This document shows positions 16,077 to 23,865 of a DNA stretch of 34,508 bases, piece by piece. Origin of the DNA: Pseudomonadota bacterium. Its GTDB lineage: Bacteria; Pseudomonadota; Gammaproteobacteria; Ga0077536. The stretch lies in NCBI GenBank assembly GCA_016719885.1, contig JADJYF010000029.1, positions 1-34,508 of the forward strand. The letters run 5' to 3'. The position numbers and the translations under genes are program-made. The stretch's first letter is position 1. Every line of letters begins with the position of its first letter. The notes below the pieces were generated by a model. It ran no database searches. It saw only the letters and a program-made list of their open reading frames with translations, and was not told the origin of the DNA.

Positions 16077-17036
16077 TCACGGCGCCACTGCGCGGAAATT
16101 GAGACGTCCCTTGAGGTTGGAAACACCGAAGGACGGCGCCACCGTACCGAAGCCGATCGCGCCCAGCGCACCGCTCGCGGCAATCGTGTAGTCGCCGGGC
16201 GTGAGCCTGATGGTGAGCTTCTCCAGGGTCTCGCGATAATCACTGCTGAAGCCCTGCTTCGGGTTACGCGCATTGACGGCCTTGATGAACTTGATGTTGC
16301 TCCAGTTGCCGGCGGGATTGGCTTCGCCCCAGTTCTTGAGTGCGTTGAACTGGCCGACATAGGGCCGGCTGTTGGTCTTGGTGTTGCGTAGCACCGAGGC
16401 AATGCCCTGCGCATCCTTGAGCGTGCCGGTATCGAGCGGCGACTGGCTTTTCACGGGTGGCGCGCCGCTGCTCGGGTTGAGCGGCTCGGCGGCATCGTCG
16501 TGCCCCTGGTAGGCGAGCACGCCGCCGTACAGGGAGAAGCCACCGTCGACGTAGGTGCCTTGCCCATCGTGCACCAGCCAGGTGATGGTGACGGTGGAAG
16601 TCACGCTCAGGCGGAAATTGAAGAAATCGACCTTGTGCGAGTCACCCAGGGTCTTGTGCGTGCCGGCGCCCCAACCCCAGTCGGTGACGTCGTTGACGTT
16701 GACGCTGGCGGTGCTGAGCTTGGGCGTGTACTTGCGGCCGCTGAACGTGCCGGCACCGGTCGTGAGCTGGTAGGTCGAAGTCCACAGCGACTTGTTCCTG
16801 AGCGGACGGTCGGAGTTGACGTTGACCGTGCGCAAGCCGGCAACCTTGGGATTCTTGCCGAACTCCAGCGTTGATTTCAGTTTGCCGGCGGCGGTGAGGT
16901 CGCTGATCTGGCGGCCCTGGTTGAGGTCGTAATACTGCACATGGGCATGGGCCGCCGAAGCGCTCAGCAAGCTTGCCAGCGCAAGCGATGGCGCGACGGC
17001 GCACGCGCGCTCGATGTTGTTCATTCGATAGGCCAT
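16077..17036 (-). CDS. Secreted paralogue with mature N-terminal His but no sorting tail (protein D)
   Basis: The protein has 319 residues from ATG 17036 (alternative ATG 17024). The signal peptide ends SAAHA|HVQYYDLNQGRQI, giving His32 as the mature N-terminus. It matches protein C over its whole mature length (NVNDVTDWGWGAGTH, GDSHKVDFFNFRL, LYGGVLAYQGHDDA, GDYTIAASGALGAIGFG). It then stops at GRLNFRAVAP, where protein C continues with a VPVP anchor. Translation beyond the stop shows no anchor remnant. The protein is therefore predicted soluble in the periplasm or released, unlike its anchored relatives. An intact palindromic operator lies 36-52 bp upstream of the start. It is separated from the DUF3570 fusion gene upstream by 63 bp and probably has its own promoter. 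Confidence 0.87.
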   Translation of the reverse strand: MAYRMNNIERACAVAPSLALASLLSASAAHAHVQYYDLNQGRQISDLTAAGKLKSTLEFGKNPKVAGLRTVNVNSDRPLRNKSLWTSTYQLTTGAGTFSGRKYTPKLSTASVNVNDVTDWGWGAGTHKTLGDSHKVDFFNFRLSVTSTVTITWLVHDGQGTYVDGGFSLYGGVLAYQGHDDAAEPLNPSSGAPPVKSQSPLDTGTLKDAQGIASVLRNTKTNSRPYVGQFNALKNWGEANPAGNWSNIKFIKAVNARNPKQGFSSDYRETLEKLTIRLTPGDYTIAASGALGAIGFGTVAPSFGVSNLKGRLNFRAVAP

Positions 17037-17071
17037 CGCGGCTTTCTACGGCAGGCCGGCCGACACCACAA

Positions 17072-17088
17072 TGCGACCGGTTGTCGCA
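17072..17088. promoter_or_regulatory. RegA-like palindrome TGCGAC-N5-GTCGCA
   Basis: The perfect inverted repeat is TGCGACCGGTTGTCGCA. It lies in the 63-bp gap between the end of the DUF3570 fusion gene (17100) and the start of the 16077-17036 gene, 36 bp upstream of that ATG. It shares CACAA and CCC flanks with the 16038 site. Confidence 0.75.
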
Positions 17089-17099
17089 CCCTGCATCGT

Positions 17100-19721
17100 T
17101 CAGAACATCACGGACCAGTTGACGTACAGCGCGCCAGCGCGCCGCAGCTGATAGCCATGCAGGGTCTCGGCCAGTGGCTCGAGCCATTCGATCGCCAGTT
17201 GGCTCCCCATCCGCCAGGATGCCGGCAGCTGCGCATGCGCGCCGATGCCGACATCGTAGTAGCGCCCGCCGTAACTGGCCGGGCTGTCCATGGGACCGGT
17301 GATGCTGTTCTCGACCCAGGTCACCACGCCGCTCGAGACATCCTGCTCGCGGTGCGCATCGAAACGCCCCTTGAGTCGCCCTTGCACGGCGGCAAGACCA
17401 CGCAGGGTCAGCGTGATGTCGGGCGTCAGCGCATATCCCAACCATGCCGACGATTCGAACTTGTCGCCCCAGGCGTAGCCGGCGCCGTTGCGCTGTCCGA
17501 GCCGAGAGGTCAGGGCGACGCGCGCGCCCCAGTGCCAGGGTGGGCGATCGCCGAGGTAGACCAGCCCCGCGTTCACATCCCAGGTGCCGCTGCCGAGTTG
17601 CATGCCGTAATGCACATACTCCGGCTGCTTGACCGTGCTCGGATCGTGATCATGCCCGGCCACGGGATTGAGCCGCTGTCCGGCGTGACCGCTCGGCAGG
17701 CTCATGCCGAGCGCGGCGTGAAGATGGTGGTGGCGCCGTTCGAACAGCCGCACGAGGTTGGCTACCTGCACATCGCCGATGCCGCCGCTGGCATGGCCAT
17801 CGTGGGTGGCGTGGACCAAGGCCGCGCCGCCGGCCAGTGGCGCGAGGCGCATGTTCATGTCTACGAACTGCGGCATCACGGCCAGCGTCCAGCGGGCCGT
17901 GGGCGCGAACATGATGTCGACCATGTGCATATGCATGTACATGGATGCCGGCCGTACGCCACACCCGGGCGGGTCGCAGCGTCCGCCGGCGACAACCGCG
18001 GCATCGCTCACCGCGTGACGTCCATGGGCGAGTCGGCCCGACTGGCCGGCGAACTGGTAGCGATAACCGAGCATCCACTGCCCGGCGCGGTCCAGCATGT
18101 GCCCATCCATGATGCCTGCCGGCACAGGCGGCATGGCATGCCCGCCGCCGTGATGGTGCGCATGTTCGCCATGCGGCTCCGTTGACGCCGCCGCGTGTGC
18201 GACGTGGCCGGCAAGGGCGTCGAAGTCGATGCCAAGCGCGGCGCTCACGCGGTAGTGCTCGAAATCGGCAAAGCGCTCGGTGGGGCGCCTGCCCAGGCCT
18301 AGCGCGCCGCGATGCAGGTAATACTCGCCGTCGAGGTCGAGCGTGATGCCGCTGTCGAAACGATGCGAGACACCGAGCCCGGCCGACACCGCGCCGAAAG
18401 CCGCCAGCCGGTAATCACTCGAGTAATGCCCGAGCCCGAGTGCGCAGTCGTAGCCAGGGGTCAGGCCACAATCGACATAGGCGCGATAGAAGCTCGCCGC
18501 CGACTGACCATAAAAGCGCGCGCGCGGCATCAGGTTCCAGGCCGGGCCCAGCGCCTGGTGCCAGGCTAGCTCGAGCGTGTGGGCGGTGACGCTCCAGTCA
18601 TCCCGGAAGTACCGATAGTCGGCGTGCAGCGAGGCCTTGGTAAAAGGCAGGTCTTGCACGAGCGCGAGGTCGACGCTCCACTGGCCACGGCGCGTGGGGC
18701 GCCGTTCGTAGCTGTGGAACAAGGTCGCGCCATGGAGCGGCGAGCCATCCTCGGCCACGCGCTCGACATCGGCGCCGCGGCTCAGGAACGACATCGCCCG
18801 ATAACTGTTGTCCAGGTACCCCGCCGCGTGGCGATAGCCCAGCGCCACTTCGATGAGCGTGTAGCGGCTGGCAACCCGCGTCATGGATAAAGCGAAATTC
18901 CAGTCACGGCGATTCTTGTCGATCTCGAGACGCGGCGTGCCGTCGGCAAAGGCTTCACCTCGAGTGACGATGCCTTGTTGTTCGGCGATGCGGGTATCCA
19001 CCCAGCCCAGCCAGGTCGAAGGCAAGGTCACCTGCGCGCGGGCCAGCGAATGGGCAATGGCAAACGCCACGGTGCTGCGCTTGCGGTCGAAATCGAATCG
19101 TCCGCCGACATCGACCACGCCAGCGTGATAATCACGTTCGTCGGACACGCCGCCGCCAACGCTCATCGATACATCGCGCCACGCATGGGTCAGTTGTCCG
19201 TGTCCTTCCTTGCGGGTCTCGGGCGAGGCCGAGGTCATCATGTGGATGACGCGCTCGTCGCGCTCGTAACGTGGCTGGAACAGCTTGTCGCTGCTGTTGA
19301 CGTAGGGATGCATGGCGGCATCGACCAGTGCCGGCGTCACCTGCCCGGTGCTCGGTTTTGCCGACGCACCGGCAAGCAGCTGCGCGTCGCTGAGGGGGGA
19401 CATCGCGGCCAGCGGCAAGGTGGTGACGGGCGTCGCGCCCGACCAGGTGTCCTCGGAGAAATCGAGACTCGCCTGCCACGCCCCGCCGAAGACAGACGAG
19501 GCATGCGCGCTCAAGGTGTCCGCGCGCAAGGGCGCGAACCCGTGGTTGTTGCCATGTACGCGGCGACGGCTCTCTTCATAGCGGGAGTAAGCCAGCGAGG
19601 CGTCGCTGCCGCCGTCGGCACTCACCATGCATGGCAGCAGGCCTGGCAAGGCCAGCGCTGCCGCGGTCAGTCTCCGCAACACGGCGTGCCCTGCCGAGCC
19701 ATGGCCGTGACGCGTCGCCAT
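17100..19721 (-). CDS. DUF3570 outer-membrane barrel fused to a His/Met-rich transporter-like barrel
   Basis: The protein has 873 residues from ATG 19721, which starts a good signal peptide (LTAAALALPGLLPCMVSA|DGG); the longer open frame would overlap the regA-like gene. Residues ~35-505 match the DUF3570 pattern of many amphipathic strands (SLAYSRYEES, RDWNFALSMTRVASRYTLIE, ADYRYFRDDWSVTAHTLELA). Residues ~510-530 are His-rich (HGEHAHHHGGGHAM). From ~535 a second barrel-type domain begins (IMDGHMLDRAGQWMLGYRY), with SMYMHMHMVDIMFAPT, MPQFVDMNM, HATHDGHASG and AGHDHDPST, ending in a C-terminal aromatic residue (NWSVMF). Outer-membrane proteins resembling the second part are often found near copper-handling genes. 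Most DUF3570 proteins have only the first part, so this fusion is unusual. The gene begins 32 bp after the regA-like stop and is probably co-transcribed with regB-regA. Confidence 0.85.
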   Translation of the reverse strand: MATRHGHGSAGHAVLRRLTAAALALPGLLPCMVSADGGSDASLAYSRYEESRRRVHGNNHGFAPLRADTLSAHASSVFGGAWQASLDFSEDTWSGATPVTTLPLAAMSPLSDAQLLAGASAKPSTGQVTPALVDAAMHPYVNSSDKLFQPRYERDERVIHMMTSASPETRKEGHGQLTHAWRDVSMSVGGGVSDERDYHAGVVDVGGRFDFDRKRSTVAFAIAHSLARAQVTLPSTWLGWVDTRIAEQQGIVTRGEAFADGTPRLEIDKNRRDWNFALSMTRVASRYTLIEVALGYRHAAGYLDNSYRAMSFLSRGADVERVAEDGSPLHGATLFHSYERRPTRRGQWSVDLALVQDLPFTKASLHADYRYFRDDWSVTAHTLELAWHQALGPAWNLMPRARFYGQSAASFYRAYVDCGLTPGYDCALGLGHYSSDYRLAAFGAVSAGLGVSHRFDSGITLDLDGEYYLHRGALGLGRRPTERFADFEHYRVSAALGIDFDALAGHVAHAAASTEPHGEHAHHHGGGHAMPPVPAGIMDGHMLDRAGQWMLGYRYQFAGQSGRLAHGRHAVSDAAVVAGGRCDPPGCGVRPASMYMHMHMVDIMFAPTARWTLAVMPQFVDMNMRLAPLAGGAALVHATHDGHASGGIGDVQVANLVRLFERRHHHLHAALGMSLPSGHAGQRLNPVAGHDHDPSTVKQPEYVHYGMQLGSGTWDVNAGLVYLGDRPPWHWGARVALTSRLGQRNGAGYAWGDKFESSAWLGYALTPDITLTLRGLAAVQGRLKGRFDAHREQDVSSGVVTWVENSITGPMDSPASYGGRYYDVGIGAHAQLPASWRMGSQLAIEWLEPLAETLHGYQLRRAGALYVNWSVMF

Positions 19722-19753
19722 GCGCAAGGCATGACGGCGACGTCGCGTGACGA

Positions 19754-20299
19754 TCACGGCGTGCCGTCGACCGGCGGCAGCCCCAGCAGGGAGCGCGGAC
19801 GACGGGCGAGCTTGCGCTGCAAGGAGCGCCGGTGCATGCCGAGCAGGCGCGCCGCCGCCGACACGTTGCCGCCGCACTCCTGCATCGCCTGTTGAATGTG
19901 TTCCCACTCGACGCGATGCAACGGCAGCATGGCGTCGGGCTCGGGCGCCGCCGCCTCGCCTTCCAACACGCGCAGCAGCGCCGCCACCGTCACCGGCTTG
20001 GCGAGGTAGTTGTCGGCGCCGCGCTTGATGGCATCGACAGCGGTGGCGAATGTCGCGTAGCCCGTCACCAGCACGATTTGCATGTCCGCGCGCAGCGCGC
20101 GCAGGGGCGCGACCAGCGCGAGGCCCGATTCGTCACCGAGCTTCAGATCGACCAGCGCGTAGTCGGGTTGCATGCGTGCCGCGATGGCGAGCGCGCTGGC
20201 GCCGTCGTGCGCAAGCTCGACCTCGTGCCTGCGGCGCACGAGCGAAGTGCGCAGCACGCGCGCGTAGACTTCGTCGTCGTCAATCAGAAGACCGCGCAT
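19754..20299 (-). CDS. regA: RegA/PrrA/ActR-type response regulator
   Basis: The 181-residue length is usual for the family. The receiver domain has acidic residues in LLIDDDE, phospho-acceptor Asp51 (YALVDLKLGDESG), the switch Thr in LVTGYAT and Lys101 (LAKPV). A short linker leads to a Fis-type helix-turn-helix at ~131-165 (ECGGNVSAAARLLGMHRRSL). RegA-type regulators, with their sensor RegB, control respiration, cytochromes and redox-linked metabolism. The start lies 10 bp after the kinase stop and GAGG lies upstream. Palindromes in front of the kinase, two secreted-protein genes and cytochrome c look like its binding sites. The name is given by family; an ortholog might be called prrA, actR or roxR. 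Confidence 0.92.
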   Translation of the reverse strand: MRGLLIDDDEVYARVLRTSLVRRRHEVELAHDGASALAIAARMQPDYALVDLKLGDESGLALVAPLRALRADMQIVLVTGYATFATAVDAIKRGADNYLAKPVTVAALLRVLEGEAAAPEPDAMLPLHRVEWEHIQQAMQECGGNVSAAARLLGMHRRSLQRKLARRPRSLLGLPPVDGTP

Positions 20300-20309
20300 T
20301 GCTCAGCCC

Positions 20310-21540
20310 TCACGCCGCCAGCGGCAGGGAGAATCGCACCATCACGCCCTGCCCGTGCGCGGCCTCCATCGCCAGGGCGCCGCCCAGGCGTTCGACCGTG
20401 GCATGCGACAGCGCCAATCCCACGCCCATGCCGTCGGCTTTGGTGGTGCGGAACAGCGTGCCCGGCAAGGGCGGGGGCATCACTGTCGAAACCGCGCCCG
20501 TAGTCGCGCACGGCGCCGTGCAGCCAGCCGTCGGAGACCCTGAGCTCGAGGTCGACACGCGTGCTGCCATCGCGCGCGCTGGCATCCGCGGCGTTGTTGA
20601 GCAAGGCCTGCAGCAGGTGGCCAATGCCGGCATCGAGCGCCGCGCCCGGCGCCGCGGCGAGATCGTATTGCCGCTCAAGACGCACTTCCGGACGCAGCAA
20701 CCGCCAGCGTTCGATGACCCGCTCCAGCGCCGTGGCGGCATCGTGATGCGCGGCATCGATACCGGCGGCCGGCGCCGCCAGTTCGCGCACACGATCGCGG
20801 CAGGCATCGACCAGCGTACGCATGAGCGCGACATCCTCGTGGGGCGTAAGGTCGTGCTCGGCCTGTTGCTCCAGCAACAGCGTGAGTGTCGCCAGTGGGG
20901 TATTGAGTTCGTGGGCGACGGACGCGGCGTGGGTGGCCAGCGCGAGGATGCCTTCGTTACGCGTGAACTGTTCGCGCAACTGCGCCAGCTCGCGATCGCG
21001 ACGCCGCAAGGCATCGGCCAGCCATGCGACGAAACTCGTCACGACCAGTGCCGACACCACGAAGTTGACGGTCATGCCCAGTACGTGCAGGTCGAAAGCA
21101 TCGCCGAACACGCTGTGCACGTGGGGTAGCGGGCGCGCGAGCAGGGCCGCGGCGGCGTAGCCACAGCCACACATCACCGCGGTCAGCATCACCCAGCGCG
21201 GCGGCAAGGCCACCGCCACCAGCGCTATCGGCAGCAGGAACAGCGACACGAAAGGATTCATGGTGCCGCCCGTCAGCGCCACCAGCGTGGCGAGGGTGAT
21301 CACATCGATGGCGAGGTGCGCCAGCACTTCCAGCGGCCGCACTTCGCGCACCTTGCGCGCACGCTGCAGCGCCCACAGATTGAACACCGCAAGGCCAGCG
21401 ATCGCCGACCACAGCCCCTGCGCCGGCAGTGGGATGTGTGCAATGGCAATCGCCCAATACACCGCCGCGGCCTGACCCAGCACGGCACACCAGCGCAACA
21501 GCGCCAGGGATCGCAGCAGGTTGGGCGCCGTCTCGCTCAT
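20310..21540 (-). CDS. regB: RegB/PrrB-type redox sensor histidine kinase (one frameshift)
   Basis: About six membrane segments occupy residues 11-177. The RegB quinone-binding heptapeptide GGxxNPF is present as GGTMNPF at 91-97. The phospho-acceptor His210 lies in SVAHELNTPLATL. Cys247 (DACRDRVREL) corresponds in position to the redox-active Cys of RegB. The ATPase domain follows (NNAADAS, DYGRGFDSD, GMGVGLAL). The frame breaks at a run of five G at 20473-20477. Removing one base restores DSDAPPLPGTLFRTTKADGM and a normal C-terminus ending VRFSLPLAA, about 410 residues. This looks like a homopolymer error. A perfect TGCGAC-N5-GTCGCA site lies 36 bp upstream of the ATG, consistent with autoregulation. 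Confidence 0.9.
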
Positions 21541-21575
21541 GCCGCGAGCTTAAGCGCAATCGTCTATCGGCAGGC

Positions 21576-21592
21576 TGCGACCGATTGTCGCA
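21576..21592. promoter_or_regulatory. RegA-like palindrome upstream of the regB-like gene
   Basis: The perfect inverted repeat is TGCGACCGATTGTCGCA. It lies 36 bp upstream of the kinase start at 21540, in non-coding DNA between that gene and the EAL remnant. It is likely an autoregulatory operator. Confidence 0.75.
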
Positions 21593-21634
21593 GAGGCCGC
21601 GTGATCTCGAGCGCTGGCGCGAACGCGGCCCGCG

Positions 21635-21815
21635 CCGCCGCCACGCGCATGTTGAGACTCTTGCCCATGGACGTAACGGCCTTGACGAGCGACGCGTTCC
21701 GCGCACTCGATTCGAGTTCGGAAACGAACACGCGTCCGATCTTGATCTTGTCGAACGGAAAGCTCTGCAGGTAGCTCAGTGACGAGTAGCTGGTGCCGAA
21801 GTCGTCCGCGCATCG
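21635..21815 (-). pseudogene. EAL-domain gene remnant
   Basis: About 57 residues match the C-terminal half of an EAL phosphodiesterase: ADDFGTSYSSLSYLQSFPFD, then KIKIGRVFVSELESS and LVKAVTSMGKSLNMRVAA. Intact domains read DDFGTGYSSL, KIDRSF and AEGVET. Here Gly is replaced by Ser, the KIDRSF motif is altered to KIGRVF, and the AEGVET end is lost. Nothing before ADDFG resembles the EAL N-terminal half. It is therefore a decayed fragment, not a working enzyme. It does not closely match the EAL domain at 1815-6914, so it came from a different gene. Confidence 0.75.
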
Positions 21816-21944
21816 CGCGATCCGACACCGGGTGCGTCGTCCTGCGCAGGCCATTTTCTACGCGTGAGTTCAGGACGTGCGCGGTGGCTCGCCGGTCGTG
21901 ACCGGCGCTGTCGATGTCCTACATCGAGACATGGGTCCCGCGCA

Positions 21945-22922
21945 TCACCGCGCGCGACGTGCGGCCGAGTGCAATTCATCGCGCGCGGCGCGTTGGCGCA
22001 GGCGCGCGGCGAGGCGCGGTGCCGATTCCGGCCCGTGCCGGAGCGCATCGAGATACACCGCCACGTAGCTTCTGTCGACCAATGCGCCGCTGTTGGCAAT
22101 CTGGTCTTCGAGCAGGTGGTGCAGGTGGCCGAGGTTGTACCACGGTACGCCCGGATACACGTGGTGGCCGATGTGCAGGTTGATGTTGTTCCAGAAAAAC
22201 GCGTGCACCGGGTTGGACAACAGCGTGCGCGTGCCGGCCAGCGGTCCGGCGTCCCACGGCGTGCCGTAATGCTCGGCGATGAAACGCATGGAATTGAACA
22301 GCGAGAAGAAGAAAATCGGCCACAACCATAGCGCCAATACCTCGGCCAGCACGCCGTGGCGCATGGCGCTCGCTATCACCCACCAGTAGACCAGCGCTTT
22401 GAGCAGCGTCTCCAGGCCATGTATCGCCCACTCGCGCGCCTTGAAGCGCTTGCACGGGTAGATGAAGTTGAAATGCACGAAGCTCAGCAGCGCGCCGCCC
22501 AGCGCATAGGCGTAGAACAGCAGGAAGTCGAGCGGCCCGCGGCGGCCCATGGTGAACGCGTCCGGGTCGCGCGGCGAACGGTTGTAACGATGATGTTCGA
22601 GATGGTCTTCGCGAAAGGCGATGAAGGACGCGAAGATCGGAATCATGGTGACGATGCCGAAAGCCCAGCCCAGGCCGCGGTGGCGAAACAATACATCGTG
22701 CGTGGCGTCGTGCATGAATGTCACCATGCCCATCCACAGGTAGCCGATGCCGATGTAGGCAAACCAGCGCCACGCACCGTAGGGGGTGCTCCAGGCCAGC
22801 CAGCTCAAGGCCACCATGAGCGCCACGAACAAGGGAATCTTGACGAGATTGGGCAGGGTTCGCAGTACGCGCAGACGGGCCAGATCGTGCGACGCGATCC
22901 GCGGTTTCACCTGGGTGGACAT
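21945..22922 (-). CDS. Membrane fatty acid desaturase / hydroxylase family
   Basis: The protein has 325 residues. It has the three histidine boxes of the membrane di-iron desaturase superfamily: HDATH (71-75), HLEHH (107-111) and HIGHH (240-244), the last in NNINLHIGHHVYPGVPWYNL. Hydrophobic segments lie at ~28-45, 53-70, 85-102, 132-150 and 190-210. Members introduce double bonds or hydroxyl groups into acyl chains or related lipids in the inner membrane with O2. The exact substrate and position cannot be told. ATG 22922 has no good ribosome site. Upstream lies the poly-G tract, so its promoter region may be partly corrupted. Confidence 0.87.
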   Translation of the reverse strand: MSTQVKPRIASHDLARLRVLRTLPNLVKIPLFVALMVALSWLAWSTPYGAWRWFAYIGIGYLWMGMVTFMHDATHDVLFRHRGLGWAFGIVTMIPIFASFIAFREDHLEHHRYNRSPRDPDAFTMGRRGPLDFLLFYAYALGGALLSFVHFNFIYPCKRFKAREWAIHGLETLLKALVYWWVIASAMRHGVLAEVLALWLWPIFFFSLFNSMRFIAEHYGTPWDAGPLAGTRTLLSNPVHAFFWNNINLHIGHHVYPGVPWYNLGHLHHLLEDQIANSGALVDRSYVAVYLDALRHGPESAPRLAARLRQRAARDELHSAARRAR

Positions 22923-22984
22923 CGGGAAACCTGTCGGATTGAAAGTCGGACGGCGAGACTAGCACGGACTTCCGACAATAGCGC

Positions 22985-23275
<291 letters not shown>

Positions 23276-23737
23276 TCAGGGCGCTGCCTTGTTTGGTCGA
23301 CCGGCGGGCAACTTGCCGTCCGCGCGTGCGCGCAGGTAACGGTAGAGGTTGTCGGCATTGCTCATCACGTCGCGCTTGGATTTCCACGCGGGCATGGCAC
23401 CCACCTGGCCGGTGTAGCCGTTCTCGAGCACATGAAGGAAACGCGCGTGATCGACCTTGCCATTGAACCGCTCCAGCAGGTTGGGGGCGAACGTCGAGCC
23501 GAGTCCGCTACCGCCATGACACACCTGGCAGTTGGCGGCGTAGGTGCGCCAGCCGAAGTAGGTTTCCTTGTCGACGGAGCAGGTCTCCGCGGCACTCGCC
23601 GCCGTCGGACATTCGACCGTGTAAGCCGGCGCCGCCGGCGCATCCACCGACTGTGCGTGGGCCGCGTTGGCGACGATGAAAGTCACCGTGCAAAGTTTCA
23701 GGGCGTGGCGAACGACGGAAACGAAAAGCTTGAGCAT
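23276..23737 (-). CDS. Periplasmic c-type cytochrome, PQQ-dehydrogenase partner type
   Basis: The protein has 153 residues. A signal peptide ends IVANAAHA|QSV. There is a single haem c site, C70-Q-V-C73-H74 in YAANCQVCHGGSGLG, with distal ligand Met115 in GAMPAW. The C-terminus DNLYRYLRARADGKLPAGRP resembles cytochromes cL/c550 that accept electrons from PQQ alcohol dehydrogenases. Two further Cys (43 and 53) could form a disulfide. Two partial PQQ dehydrogenases occur in the window, so this may be their electron acceptor. No strong ribosome site precedes ATG 23737. A near-perfect RegA-like palindrome lies 91-107 bp upstream, as expected for a redox-regulated cytochrome gene. Confidence 0.88.
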   Translation of the reverse strand: MLKLFVSVVRHALKLCTVTFIVANAAHAQSVDAPAAPAYTVECPTAASAAETCSVDKETYFGWRTYAANCQVCHGGSGLGSTFAPNLLERFNGKVDHARFLHVLENGYTGQVGAMPAWKSKRDVMSNADNLYRYLRARADGKLPAGRPNKAAP

Positions 23738-23827
23738 GGCTGGAGTCCGCGAGAGCTGGGTAACGGTGCGCCACCGCCATGGCGACGCGGGGCCGCGATC
23801 TTAGAGCCGTACACCCCGCCGGCACCA

Positions 23828-23844
23828 TGCGACACATGGTCGCG
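23828..23844. promoter_or_regulatory. RegA-like palindrome (one mismatch) upstream of cytochrome c
   Basis: The sequence TGCGACACATGGTCGCG matches TGCGAC-N5-GTCGCA except for the last base. It lies in the 128-bp gap between the end of the outer-membrane efflux gene (23866) and the cytochrome c start (23737). Confidence 0.6.
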
Positions 23845-23865
23845 CGGCATCGGCGCGGAATGCCG

